A DNA stretch of 64,000 nucleotides from Archilochus colubris (Eukaryota > Chordata > Aves > Apodiformes > Trochilidae): contig CM041084.1 of the NCBI GenBank assembly GCA_023079485.1, forward strand, positions 66,807,709 to 66,871,708, read 5' to 3'. A program made the translations under genes and the position numbers. Below, piece after piece: positions 28,822 through 42,281 of this stretch. The notes below the pieces were generated by a model that was not told where the DNA came from, did no database searches, and saw only the letters and a list, made by a program, of their open reading frames with translations. Numbering within the stretch: the first letter of the stretch is position 1; every line of letters begins with the position of its first letter.

Positions 28822-29943
28822 AATATATAAAATATGTTTAGACAGTCCTTTCAGAGGAAAAGGAGAGCCCTTTTCTGTCCCTGTTTTGCTGTCAGAGAAA
28901 GTGCAAGAATGTCTACAAGGTGCACAGAGACCACTTCCTGAACAAGCAAATTCAGCTGCCAATTGTGGTCTATTTCAAGTCAATAGGAAGCACCAGTAAG
29001 AACAATTTATCCCGCTTCTTTCTTGCTGAGGTAAACCAGCCAGGTCTGCTACCCCTAGTCTTTTTGTGGCAAATACATCTTGAAGATTTATTCATCTGCC
29101 AAGATTGCAGAATGCACCTGTCTCTTCCAGAGACCAAAAAACTGGTGTGCTATTCCCCACTCTTCTGCTCCTACCACTGGTCTCAAAGTAAACCCATCAC
29201 TATATCAGCTTTATTGCACCAGCTTAAATTGGCAAATATGTCAGCTGATATCACAGAATCACAATAGTGTACTGACCCTTACCAATTTCTGACCTCAAAA
29301 TTCAGAAAATCTCACAGACATGCTATGATGGGAAAGCTGCAAAGTCTGCCTCTATCAATCTTTCCTCTCTTTGAATCCATGTAGTTCAGGTAAGAAAGAA
29401 AAGTGAATTTGCGTAAGTGTTCTCCAAGCAATGTACATGAATTATTATTGATGTATTGCTCTCTGCCCTTAAACTACTCTGTATTATATGACCATTAAGG
29501 CTACCAGAAAAACCCAAAGGCCACAAGAAAATCTGGAAATCTGGACAAAAAACATCCAAGAGACTACAAATATCTCCCTCTCCTCTTAGCTACCACTGAA
29601 AAAAAAAAGGTACAAATTCCACGTTTCAAGAGCGCTGTAAAGTTACTCTGCTTGCTCTTATGTGCTGGAAAGGAACACATTATTAGGAGACGGTAAGAGG
29701 AAAAAGAATATTATGTTGTAGGAAGAGCCTGGAAGATATCAAGTTTGATACTGTTTGATTAGGCCAAGAAACACACACTTGGGTCCTCAATATCACTAAG
29801 GAGCTCCTCTACACAGTTGCCATTCTTGATATGCTTGCTTTAACAGTTCTAAAATCTTTATCTGGAAGATTAATAAAGAGTAAGAAAAGTGAAATTATCA
29901 ATAAAGACTTAAAACTATCTCAAAACCTCACAGTGGTCTCTTA

Positions 29944-30882
29944 CCATAGCGTAAGTATTGATCTCTTTAATATCTTTATTAATGATCTAGGCGAGGGGAT
30001 TGTGTGCACGCTCAGTAAATGTGCAGATGTCATCAAGCCAGGTGGCTGCGTTATCTGCTGGAGGGTAGGGAAAACTTACAGCAGGATCTAGACAGGTGAG
30101 ATCAATGGTCCAAGGTTAATTGTATGAGGTACAATAAGGCCAAATGTCAGGTCCTGCACTTGGGTTATAACAACCCCATGGTAAGCTACAGATTTGGGGA
30201 TGTGTGGTTAGAAAGCTGCAAGTTGGAAAGGGACCTGAGGGTACTGGTTGATCATCGACTAAATATGAGTCAGCTGTGTGTGCAGGTGGCCAAGAAAGCC
30301 AATGGCATCCTGGCTTGTGTTAGGAACAGTGTGGCCAGCAGGAACAGGGAGGTCATCATCCCCCTGTACTCAGCTCTGGTGAGACCACACCTTGAATAGT
30401 GCATTTAGTTCTGGGCACATATAAGTACTGGAGTGTGTCCAGGGAAATCTCTTTAAGGGCCTGGAGCACAAGTGCTGTGAGAAGCAGCTGAGGGAGCTGG
30501 GGGTGTTCAGCCTGGAGAAGAGGAGGTTGAGAGGAGACCTCATCGCTCTCTTCAACTACCTCAAAGGAGGTTGGAGTGAGGAGGGAGATAGCTTCTTCTA
30601 TTTGGTGACATGTTACGGGACCATGGAAAATGGATGGAGGTTACACCAGGGGAGGTTTAGGCTGAATATTAGAAAACATTTTGTCACTGAAAGGGTTGTC
30701 AAATATCAGAATAGTCTGCCCAGGGCTGTGGTGGAGTGACCATCCCTGGTGGTATTTAAACAGCACGTGGGCCTGGTCCTTAGGGACACGGTTTAGTGGT
30801 GAGCTTACAGTGTTGGACAAAGGTTGGACTGGATGATCTTGAAGGTCTCTTGCAATGAAAGACTTTTTGTGATTCTGTGAAG
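29944..30882 (+). mobile_element. CR1 LINE, diverged ORF2 C-terminal part and 3' UTR
   Basis: It starts within the reverse transcriptase (FNIFINDLGEGIVCTLSKCA, near the catalytic block) and continues with [59 protein letters not shown] and the tail TTGTGATTCTGTGAAG. The catalytic FADD has become KCADV, and several shifts and stops break the frame (openings at 29831, 30124 and 30503 are pieces of one ancestral ORF). It is older than the 14886 and 21286 copies. Confidence 0.9.
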
Positions 30883-33800
30883 TATAGGTTTCCCTGGTGA
30901 TACAAAGTGCAAGGCTATCACTCATGTTATTTAATGATGCCTGTCGAAAAAAAAAAAAGCCAGGTCTGAATATTTCAACTATAGCATCCAAATCCATCTG
31001 GTGCTCAGTGACCCTCCAGAAAGCACTTACAGGCTGCAGTGGACTGAATTAGTATGGCACATCCTCAAGATACATACATGAAATCATTACTAATCAATTT
31101 TTATTTCATAAGAAGTTTTCTTTGGCCTTCTACTTTAAAGCTCAACTGAGTGACAGCAATAGTTTGTTGATGTATTCAAAGCAAAATGGTGCTAGGGGGT
31201 ATCTCTGAAGCCAGCAGTAAAAACTCTGCACTCAGAGCCATACTGGTTCTAATTCCATGGGATTTGATTTTACTGTTCAATAAACTGTCTTTCAACAGCT
31301 GTGCTTTGAGGGAGCACAAACACAACAAAGAGCAGCTGCACATTGCAGCAGCTCTCATTTCATATGCCTCATGGCTTCAAAATTCAGTAAATGTTTAGTC
31401 TTGTGCATCAGCTCAGCTACAGACCTGCGATTAGAAGTGTCCAGCAATGGGGCACCAATGAAACTGATGATGCTGCAAAAAGGGGAATCACAGAGACATG
31501 GCAGCAGTAGGAACATAATGATTTAATTATCACACACAATAGCATCACAGTGGAACATACAAATAATTCTCTGAAGAAGCTCTTTGCAACACACAAAATC
31601 AGAGAATGGTTGAAGTGGAAAGGGACCTTTTGAGATCACCTAGTTAAAGCCCAGGGCTCAAGCAGGACCACCTACAGCACAGGACTTGGTCCTACTGGAT
31701 GTTAAGATGGCATTACACAGGTCAATGATATCCCACTGAATTGATTAGGAAACCTTGGTTTTGTTTGGGTTTTTTGTTTGGTTGTTTTTTTCCCCAAAAT
31801 CTTGAAAAGACTACTTTCTTTGATCATTGAGAGCTACAAATCTCAAAAAGCAATTCCTGTCTTCTGCAAATGAGCTGTGAAAATGTATTCACACAAGGCA
31901 CTACTCCAGATTGTAACAAAAACCATGAACATGCAATTTGAATATAATAAATGGCAAGGTAAAAAGCGATAAAGTTGATTTCTACGCATGAGTAACAAAC
32001 ACTGTTGAAGAAAGCCTCAAATCCTTTCCAAGGATTTTCAGCTGTTTGGAATCCTAGATGGACAAGACAAAGTGACTCTCCATGTATTGTGTCTGATAAC
32101 TCAAGTTTTTAATTTTTAACAAAAGATCCTTTAAGCTATAAAAGGACCTGTAGCAACTTTGTTATTTATGAACTGTGGAAAACATTCCAATAGGAGGCAA
32201 AAACAAAAAAAATTTCATCTCCATGAAAGACCTCAATAGCAGCCAGAGGCAAAGTAGTACTCTACACAATATGCTCTTCATACCAGTACAAAAGAAGAGA
32301 AGAGAATATTTTCAATCTACCCTGACTGGCATAAAATGCACAACTAATATTTAAAAAGAACACACAACACATGTTTTGGATTGCATAGATTGAAGAAAAA
32401 AAATAACTTAAGCCAACCTGCAGATAACGTAAGTGCACCAATTTATAAAAGCCCATGACTATGAGTTATTTATGCAATAGAATGGTGGGGTTTTTCTCCC
32501 TGCCAAGAAGGAACCTCCACTGGGACTCATAAAGAAAGTAATATTTCAGGAAGTTACTATTACACTAAGAATAGTAGAGATTGACTTGCATTTTCTTGTT
32601 CACAGCTTTATAATTAACTAAGCAAAAATGTAGGCTGTTAAGTTTGATGGACGTATCCCCAGAGAGATCAAATAATCCAAAGCAGCAACAGCTTTCTACA
32701 ATTCTGAATATAATTATGAGTGAATTTCTTCTTATGGTGTAAACAGTCATAGTTAAGTAAATGGATCTTAAGTGGTTGCCACTTGCATTCCTAAGGGCAC
32801 CTGCAAGAAAGTCAAGTTGCTCTCTGCCACATTTACAACACTTACTAAAATTTTTCTATTAATTCATGCCATATTAACAACTGTATTATTATCAGTAAGG
32901 ACACTATCATTTGACATGACAATGCTGAACCTGGAATCAGGATTGCAGATTGAACAGCAGAACATCAGAATAATATAGCCTACACTAAGCCCTCCACAGA
33001 AATACTGTTTTTCCAAAATTTGGCCCCTCTTACTGTAAAAAAAAAAACAAACCATAAACAAAACCAAACAAGAAAATAAAACCTCTGCTATGCTTAGTGG
33101 ACTTGACCATGTGATTTTATATTAGCAACAATTCACATGTGTATTTTTACATAGAGATAGGCAGAAGTGTACACAACACACAAAGACACCATCTTTCTAA
33201 ACTAGTTTTCAGAGTTATAAATAAATAATAAAAAAAAGAAGCTTTTTCAGCCCAACTGACTGATAGGAACTAAGTTTGCTGAAGAAACACTCAACTTCCA
33301 TTTGAGGGCAAGGCTTAGCAGAGATACCTAGAAAATAACAGTACAATACAATAGCTGGAAGAACCAGCTTGGAGTATAATGGCAAGGATGGAAAGACAAC
33401 ATGCATCTCTTTTCCTGGTGGCCTAAAAGAATACTAAACCAGATCATGCCATAGTCCTTAGAAGTATGAATTGTGGCTGCTACAAAGCAAGAAAGTCGTG
33501 CCAGCATTTCTCCCTCAGTGCTGCAAGGGCATATGCTCCTATAACACACAGGACTAACATCAAAGATGCCCAGCATCTGCTATGGTTCGGTGTATCACAG
33601 ATGATCCTCTCCTCCTGTAGCTCCTTAACAAGATTAGATTTTCTGTCTTAACCACACACAGCTAAAAAGCATTTTTTTTCACCACCACAACTCCTTCAAG
33701 AGAAAAATCTTCCTACACAAATAATTTTTTACACTCTGAGCACCTTTCCACCCTGAAATTTCATCATCTGCCATTCTGCTGACTCCTGCATTTTCTCTCT

Positions 33801-36267
33801 CAGGATTCCCCTCACCTGAAATGAAACTACTGTCAGGAGAGAGGCAGTGGCTGTTAGGAGAACATGGTAGCAGAGATAGCTGTACATCAATATTTTTCCT
33901 TGGTCTCTCTAGCCTTTGGCAACCTGTTACAACGATGACACTGGGGATGGATAGGTAACATGTCTTTTTGATGATGGAACATGACAGGTATTGAGACCTC
34001 CAGGAATTTCAAACATACACAAACCCTTCTTCACCCACTCCATTACAAAAACTAGATACACAAGCAGATTAAAAAAAAAAAAAAAGATAGAACACCTCCT
34101 CTTTTCATACTTTTCAAAGGAAGTTTTGGTGTCTGGGCCCTTGGAAAGAAGTATCATTTCACTATGGACACCAGCAGTCATAATGAAAGAGTCAAAAGTA
34201 TGTCCCTATGATCTTTACCTCTTTTAATTATCAATACCTATAAAATGAAGTAAGTATGAGATGGTATTGCAGTTATAGGTGTCCAGTAACATCCAAGGTA
34301 GTTGCACTGCCTTTACCATTACAACAGTGGTTCCCTACTTGAGATTATCACCACCCAACAGACAGAAAATACAAGCTATTCCATGAGTTTCTTGTGTTGG
34401 AAGCGGAGGAAAGCTACAGTTCTGTTCTTTGATACTTGTTTGGGAAGAGCTTTAAAAACGCAACTGCCTCAGTGTGTCCCTTATGATTTTATCAAATTTT
34501 AGCAAAATGTGCTGACATGGCTAAATATAAACATTGTTGCCATGCTCAGGCATGAAACAATTCAGATGAGAAGAGAAGAAAGGGGAAACCCCTGGAAAAC
34601 AAAAGTTGCATTGGGCAGAAAAATCAGAGAAGACAGAAACACAGGGCAGTCAGATTCCACTTTGATCTTACACTTGGGAGCAAAAGTAATGGGTAAGAAG
34701 TAAAAATGGCCAGACTATGGTAAGCATCATCTTACTCACTCTGTTTTTCTATAACATAAACTCTCTGGCCCTTTTAATTAAGGACAATGGTCATGGACAA
34801 GGATGAAGCTATCAGGTAGGGAAGTACTGTGTCTTTTGTTGATCCCAACATTCACACATTCAAGAGTCTCTGCTTCCCAAATACTCAAGAAGAAATATAT
34901 TGAAGTTTCAGATACTGCTTTGTACTGCTTATGAATATATTTAGAGGAGAAAAAATATCCAAGCAATTAAAGTAAGGTTTATCCTCTTTTTACTTAATAT
35001 CTGTGAGCAAAACTTTTGGTTTTGATACAATGTTCTTGCACCATGTGTGAACATGTCACTGCATGCTGTTATGCTTGTAAAACAGCATGAATAAGTACTA
35101 TAAGAGGAAAATAGAATATTCAGCAAACACCTAAGGAGATCATGATATTAAATTCTGATTCATCTGGGAAGGAGCTATGCTACATTGAAAAGCATAATTA
35201 TGCATTTTGTCTTAATTAAATATGCTCTTAATAGTATAACAGAAAGAGTCTATGCTCTTTTCAGGCAGTTTCTATGCACGTAATAGAGAACTTTGAGCTT
35301 ATGTGTCCTACCAGCCAAGTATGACCTTCACTTCACATCAGTATTTTTGTAAACCTGTAACTCATCATTATGCCATTTTTGAAGCATTTACCATGTAATA
35401 AGTGCAGCAGGTAAAAAGCAGGGAACAGATTAACCACATAGCATCTTGATAGAACGTAACTTTCACCCTTTTCCACCAAGTATCAATGCTGTGTTGCCTC
35501 GTCTTAAAGAAGAGAGCAATGTATGCCAAGTATTTTCATGCCTTCTTATTTTAACATTGCCTAAATGCTTAATTTCTAGCCCAAAGTGCCATTTAAATTA
35601 CTCGCCAACAGAAGCAAACTGGTGAGACTTGCTAAATTTGAAGGTCCATATCTGCTTGCACTCTCTCTACCGAATAGGTACATTACAGCAGGTCTGCTTA
35701 AGTATTCCTCAGCACATAATGGAGCAATATCTTCCTAATGCCAGGAACTATTATTTAGATAAATAAAATTGTGCCAAAGCGATAGGTTACTTTGAATGAC
35801 TATCCTTATCTGGTCCTCTACTAAAATCTTAACCCTTATTAAGATTTAAGGGGTTTTAATAGTTGCTGTAAGTTTATTGCTACAGTGTGGGTCAGCACTC
35901 CACTACCCTCCTTCTTTCAAGGGTGGTAAAGAAATCCTTTTTCTCTTCCTTTTCCCCCCAATACTACTAACATTTTTCCTGCTTGTATCACCCAACTATA
36001 TCTCCAGAAATGCATCCTGCAAAATCGAGGATTGTGGTTAAACATCTTCCAGTCAACACACTTCCAAGCCTGCAACTAAGACTGCATGCAGTGTTACTCA
36101 TTAAAAACAGAATTCCAGGAGTTCTGAAAAAGCCAGATTTTTAGTAAGTCTTAAAAAGCACCTCTGAGCAAACAGATCACACATGTAATACTTAGAGAAT
36201 GGTTCTTATTTCAGATAATCCCAAGTGAAAAGTATTAAACAGACCTACTCCTTAATACTGTCTCCTT
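30883..36267. other. Intronic stretch with one short CR1 fragment
   Basis: Apart from the CR1 piece at 31597-31722 and a T-rich patch near 31760-31795, nothing is recognised. Confidence 0.6.
31597..31722 (-). mobile_element. CR1 LINE, short 3' fragment
   Basis: The plus strand reads AATCAGAGAATGGTTGAAG, GGAAAGGGACCTTTTGAGAT and GCTCAAGCAGGACCACCTA, the inverse of a common CR1 3' UTR. The terminal repeat is worn down. Confidence 0.8.
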
Positions 36268-36905
36268 TACAGAATGGCTGCAGGGGAAAGAGACCATTGG
36301 AGATTGTCTAGTCCAACCCTTGCTGCTCAAATCAGGCTCAATTAGAGCAGGTTATTCAGGAAAAATATTATAGAGTCAGGTTTTTTTCATATCTCCAAGG
36401 ATGGAGACATCACAATCCCACCAGGCAAACTGTTCCAGTCAATGCTAGAACATTCTTACAGTAAAGAAGTTTTTTCCGCATGTTTAAATGAAATTTCCTG
36501 TATTTCAGTTTGCACCCACTGCATCTTTTTCTGTCACTGGGCATCTCTGAGAAGTGTCTGTCTCTGTCCTCTTTACTCCTACCCATTAGATATTTATTAA
36601 TATTGAAAAGATCCTCCTGAGTAATCTCTCCAGGTTCTCTCCCCATATGTCAGCTGCTCCAAGTCCTTAGCTACCTCAGTGGCCCTTCACTGGGCTGACC
36701 CCAGCATGTCCATTTCTCTCTTGTACTACAGAGCCCAGGACTGGGCACATATCTCCAGAAGTGTCTCACCAGTGCTGAGCAGAGGACAAGGATCACCTCC
36801 CACAACCTGCTGGCAACACCCATTTTAATGCATCCCAGGAAGCTGTGAGCCTTCTTTGCAGCTGGGTGCATTGCTGGCTCACAGCATGCTGTCCAGCCAA
36901 CTTTT
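36268..36905 (-). mobile_element. CR1 LINE, diverged, long 3' fragment
   Basis: The 3' UTR inverse (ACAGAATGGCTGCAGGGG, then GTCTAGTCCAACCCTTGCTG) is followed by inverse ORF2 coding sequence. On the minus strand this gives HPAAKKAHSFLGCIKMGVAS, matching the [17 protein letters not shown] block of CR1. Weak similarity may continue to about 37070. Several frame breaks make it an old copy. Confidence 0.85.
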
Positions 36906-39459
36906 TAGATAAAAAACAGACACTCTGAGATGTAAACTGTACCCTTGCCTGTCCCTCCTGCCACTGATCTCTTCCTTTCTCACACAGATCTTCTGTGTAT
37001 TTAAAAAAAAAAAATATTTGCTGTATTTCTCCAAGTAGATTTTGTTGCATGTGGAGCTGAATGCCACTCTTTATTCCTTCCTGAGTTTACCTAACCTGGA
37101 ATATCCCTATAATATCTACCCTCATCAGCTGGGACCACTCTTGGCATAGCACTCATTGTATAATGAGACTGAGCTAGCAGTCATGCAAAAACAGATGTCC
37201 CTAGACAGATTTGGGATGGTTATTCAGTCTAAATGCATTTCACGTATTTCCTAAACTCAAAACCCATTGGGAATGTAACATAAGACTCCCTTTGCCAGGA
37301 TTACTTATTTTTCCATAATATACTATACAGTCACCACAGAAAATGCAAGACAGGACACAGAGAAAGTCAGAACTTGACACAGAACTTGACAGTGACAAGC
37401 ATGAAATATTCAAAACCAAAAGCTGTCTTCTTCCAACCTGAAGCTTGGGAAAGAGGTCCTGATTATTACTTATGGTGGAATTTTTTTCTCCATAAGCATG
37501 GCATCATGTATTAACACCTTGAACTGGAGAAAGGCATGCCTGCCAACTCATGAAATCACCACAACTTAGGATGGATCAAGAAAGCATTCCAAAAATATGC
37601 CAGTTGACTATGAAGAATAAGCTACTTGGAACTCCTACTTCATCAACTCATGTAGCAATCACGAGAGATAAAACACAAGGATTAATAAAGAGAATAATCT
37701 ATGCTCTCTAGGTGCACATAGAAACACTGGAATAGGAAGAAGCAAAACTACAAATAGGTGAAAACAATTAAGCAGACCAAATTCTGTCTGACAATTCAAC
37801 CTCATTTTTTGGTGTCAGAACAAGATTTCTTCTGTACTCCTAAAGCTGGAGGTTTATTCTGCCAAGTGTTCCTGGATGGAACAGTGCTTCAGAAAACCAT
37901 GTTTTGTTCTGCTTATAGTCAGTCATTAATACCTTTCTTGGAAGAATCATGGAAAACAAATAGAAGATCAAAGGAAATCTTTGACGTCTTTGTGATTGTC
38001 TTTGGAATTTCAGAGCATGCCTCCCTTTATTCCCTACTAACTCTGGAAACTTCTTAATGTAATAATTTTGCTGATGGCAGCATGTGTGAAAATTTATTAT
38101 GAAAATACATCTCTTTGATGAATGCAAGGAGACCCTGAAGTGCTAATTCCTCCAGCACTCTTTTCTTCTCATTTAGCATTCTTCAGGAAGCTGACTGAAC
38201 AGTAAGTAGCTAGGAAAAACTGAGTTGTATCTCTCTGAGATTCACATTGACCAAGAGGTTGTGGAACAACAGCTTGCTCTGGTTGTTCCGGTTGTTTTAT
38301 TAACACAAACTTTTAAAAAATTAAGTATGGCACATAGAATTCCATTTCCCTTTTGCCAATTTCCTGAATTTAGTTTAAAAATATGAACACTATGTGCAGG
38401 CTCTGTTCAGACTGAAGGTTCCTTTGCAGCTCCAGTCCTTTGCCAGTAGAAAGTTAACTTCTTTTTCTTGTGGCAACGCTTTATGAAGCATGCCATCTGG
38501 AAACCTAAAAGTTGCACCTACCACTTTGTATCGTTTTTACGCTCAGAAGTTCTGGGATACAACAAGACTGAGACCTGTTCATAAGAATTATAAAAATGAG
38601 AGTGAAAAGTGCAGTGTCAGTCCCAAACTTGGTTTCACTCATCACCGACACAAAGCCTGAAGTAGCACAGCTAGACTTAAACAGCAGCTACTCTGCGTTC
38701 TTTCTTTGAGAGGTAAGATTATTCCAGCCTCTTCTGCTCAACAGCTACATAAATCTAAGCCATTAAGGAGATAAGATCCCTTTCTGAAGCTATCTGTAGT
38801 CTTTTTTCTCTTAAGTAAAGAAGAAAAGCCCAGATCAGAGATATCTAAAATAGGAAACCTCAGTCCTTTCATTTCTGAGGGAAGAGAACAAGAATAGGAA
38901 GAAAAAAACCAAGTTATCCCCTGAAAAGACACCAGTCATCATTTCAAATTAAACCACCCCTCTACATCCAGTGAATTCATCACAACTTACCTGCTCAAAC
39001 TGTCCACCTAAAGCTGGCAAGCTTCTTTTCACCAGGAAGCTGAAAGGAGCCTACTTTCTTAAATACTCCTAACAACATATTACTTGCCCTTTTTTACTAT
39101 GACCATAGCCCAGAATGACAATTTTGAGGCAGAACTCACTATAAAACATATTGCAGCAAGCACACAGTTTCATGCATATGGTTCAGACTTTTACTCTTTC
39201 ATAGCTTTTATTCTGGAGACTGAATTTTGCTCAAAGGATCTAGGACAAATAGATCCTAGATCTAGAAACACTTCACAGGGTAGGGACCAAGCTGTTTCAA
39301 ATCTCCTATCCAGAAAAAAAATACCACCACCAACAAAATGACTTTCTATGCTGTGCCAGCTCACTAAGTTTCATCAAGTCTTTCCATACTTAGCAGACTT
39401 GTTTGCTTTTTCCCCCCACATTCTGACATAAGAATCTACAGCTTTCAGGGGTAATGTTT
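36906..39459. other. Intronic stretch between two CR1 copies
   Basis: No exon or repeat recognised beyond possible weak CR1 continuation up to about 37070. Confidence 0.55.
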
Positions 39460-40917
39460 AATCCACTACTTCCCTGGGCAGCCCATTCCAATGCCGGATC
39501 ACTCTCTCCGTAAAGAAATTCTTTCTAATATCTAACCTAAACCTCCCCTGGCACAACTTAAGACCATGCCCTCTTGTCTTGTTGAAAGTCGTCTGGCAAA
39601 AGAGACCAACGTCCACCTGGTTACAATCTCCTTTCAGGTAGTTGTAGACAGCGATGTGGTCTCCCCTGAGCCTCCTCTTCTCCAGGCTGAACAGCCCCAG
39701 CTCTCTCAGCCTCTCCTCATAGGGTCTGTGCTCGAGTCCCTTCACCAGCCTGGTTGCCCTCCTTTGGACCTGCTCCAGGATCTCGATATCCTTCCTGAAC
39801 TGAGGGGCCCAGAACTGGACACAGTACTTGAGGTGTGGCCTCACCAGGGCTGAGTATAGGGGCAGAATCACTTCCTTGGACCTGCTGGTGACGCTGTTCC
39901 TGATACATGCCAGGATGCCATTGGCTTTCTTGGCCACCTGGGCACACTGCTGGCTCATGTTCAGCTTCCTGTCAATTCAGACTCCCAGGTCCCTTTCTGC
40001 CTGGCTGCTCTCAGCCACTCTGTCCCCAGCCTGTAGCGCTGCATGGGGTTGTTGTGGCCAAAGTGCAGGACCCGGCACTTGGCTGTGTTAAACCTCATCC
40101 CATTGGAATCAGCCCAACTCTCCAGTCTGTCCAGGTCCCTCTGCAGAGCCCTCCTGCCTTCCAGTTGATCCACACTCCCCCCAGCTTAGTGTCGTCTGCG
40201 AATTTGCTGATGATGGACTCAATCCCCTCATCTAGATCATCAATGAAGATATTGAACAGAACCGGGCCCAACACTGATCCCTGGGGGACACCACTAGTGA
40301 CCGGCTGCCAACTGGATGCAGCCCCATTCAGCACCACTCTCTGGGCCCAGCCCTCCAGCCAGTTCCTAAGCCAGCACAGGGTGCTCCTGTCCAAGCCACG
40401 GGCTGATAGTTTTTTCAGGAGGATGCTGTGGGAGACGGTGTCAAAGGCCTTGCTGAAGTCCAGGTAGACCACATTCACAGCCTTCCCCGCATCCACCAGT
40501 CGGGTCACCTGATCATAAAAGGAGATCAGGTTGGTCAGGCATGACCTGCCCTTTCTAAACCCGTGCTGGCTGGGTCTGATCCCTTGCCCATCCTGCAGGT
40601 GCTGTGTGATTGCACTGAGGATGATCTGTTCCATAACCCTGCCAGGCACTGAGGTCAGGCTGACGGGCCTGTAGTTTCCTGGGTCCTCTTTCCGGCCCTT
40701 TGTGTGGATTGGTGTGACATTCGCCAACTTCGAGTCATCTGGGATGTCCCCAGTGAGCCAGGACTGTTGGTAGATGATAGAGAGAGGCTTGGCAAGCTCT
40801 TCTGCCAGCTCCTTCATTACCCTTGGGTGGATCCCCTCTGGTCCCATAGACTTGTGGGGATCCAAGCATCTTAATAAGTCACTGACTGTGTCCTTCAGGA
40901 TTACAGGGGGGGCAGTA
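39460..40917 (-). mobile_element. CR1 LINE, largest copy, reverse transcriptase region, cut at both ends
   Basis: This is a LINE fragment encoding most of the CR1 reverse transcriptase. From high to low coordinates the minus strand reads [94 protein letters not shown] and FADDTKLGG, which carries the catalytic aspartates. The frame then shifts at the C-run 40177-40182 and again near 39975, after which the rest of ORF2 reads to REVVD at 39460. Unlike the other copies it has no 3' UTR and no ATTCTATGA tail: similarity stops at the last codons, beside TGTTTA. The left part of ORF2 (endonuclease) and ORF1 are missing. It is not mobile. Confidence 0.95.
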
Positions 40918-41630
40918 TAAAACTTGTGGCAGTATGAAACTAAATAAAGCCAAATCCACACCTAGCATTTCTAAGTATCTATTTTTAAACTCTTGGCATC
41001 ATCTGTGATGTTTTCAACTAGAACTAGCACTGCTTCTAGTGAGAGTGAAATCCCACCAAGGAGCTGTACAACCCAGGCATTAAGCTGCAATTGACAAGTT
41101 TCCTCAAAATGCTAAAAAATCAGAAGGAAATTTTTTGGTCCTAAGTTGCAGTAGCGAGCAAATTCAGAAATATTTGATGTAGCTTGAAAATTAACAACAT
41201 GGAAGCTATATGAAATTTAGTATTAAATACACACTCAGCTTTTTTAGATTTTGAAATAAGGAACTAGCAGTGTCACAGAGTTCTCTGTGCTGAACAGAAG
41301 CTCTGAAAACATTAGATCTGTCTAAATTACACACTTGGCAAATAGAGAGGGAGCAAAGAGCTATAGACAGAAACACACTGAGCTGTGAAGCTACTCCAGA
41401 TGATGCCCTAGACATTACTTCAATGCAGTGACTGAAATTAGAGCCCCTTACCTCTTCCAAAGGCCTGTCACCAGAATAATTTCCCAGGAAAAAGGACTTC
41501 TAGGCACGCATATGTAGCACTGCAACTTAGTTCCTTGAGGCAGCTCTAAAGAAAATGCTAAATGGCTCTTAAGTGAGCCTGGACATTATGTCCCTTGTTG
41601 CTCCACCACTCAGACCATATGAAGGAAATA

Positions 41631-41790
41631 TCATAGAATCACAGACTCATTAACGTTGGAAAAGACCTCTAAAATCATCAAGCCCAACCATCAACACCAC
41701 CATGCCAACTAAACAATGTCCTGAAGTGCCATATCCACACATTTTTTTAACACCTTCAGACTCCACCACTTCCCTGGTAAGTGATAAAAA
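41631..41790 (-). mobile_element. CR1 LINE, short 3' fragment
   Basis: It begins ATCATAGAATCACAGACTCA, the inverse of a CR1 tail, followed by AAAATCATCAAGCCCAACC and ends at CTCCACCACTTCCCTGG. The wording of the 3' UTR places it in a different subfamily from the young copies. It is followed closely by the TA repeat at 41828. Confidence 0.88.
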
Positions 41791-41827
41791 AAAAAGCTAT
41801 ATCGCAAGTAATATTTTTCACTCACAC

Positions 41828-41852
41828 TATATATATATATATATATATATAT
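41828..41852. repeat. (TA)n microsatellite
   Basis: About twelve uninterrupted TA units, just beyond the CR1 fragment at 41631-41790. Confidence 0.95.
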
Positions 41853-42242
41853 CTCAATTATATGTTTAACATTATCTTACTAGCTGAGAGGGAACACAGG
41901 ATACTGAAGATGTTATCATCTAGGTGAGCTACAAATCCTTAAAAGATGGTGCACATCAAAAAAGGTCAGAGCAGTATAAAGAAAACTTCACTTTTGCAGC
42001 GTTACCTTCTACTTTATTCTTTTATCATTCTGCATTTGTCCCACACCACTGGCATGTCCAGTTTAACACCTTCAACACTGCCAAAACACAAACACAATCA
42101 GCAATCCAAGAAAAAAAACCTCAGGCACTAAGAGAGCATTTTAAGATATGAAAGGATTATACAAACAACCTCTTTGTTTACTTCCACAGCTTTACTGATT
42201 TCTCTGCAAGGAAAGACAGAAAAAAAATATTTCAAAACCAAA

Positions 42243-42281
42243 TTGAATTAACAATTAAAAATTTAATTAAATTTAATTAAA
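42243..42281. repeat. AT palindromic repeat
   Basis: TTTAATTAAA-type units repeat and are self-complementary. It is followed by ACATTTCAGTT occurring twice (about 42287 and 42306). Confidence 0.75.

Noticed and set aside
28348..28841. Two frames on opposite strands with the same 40-odd residues
   Set aside because: They are the two arms of the palindromic element translated in inverse orientation, not a duplicated gene.
38257..38280. Plus-strand VVEQQLAL-like codons resembling the end of the FARS2 exon before AGAEDKIG
   Set aside because: It is on the wrong strand relative to FARS2, has no splice sites in the right places and the surrounding residues do not match.
39566..40467. Plus-strand frames of 87-186 codons
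   Set aside because: They are antisense shadows of the minus-strand CR1 ORF2.
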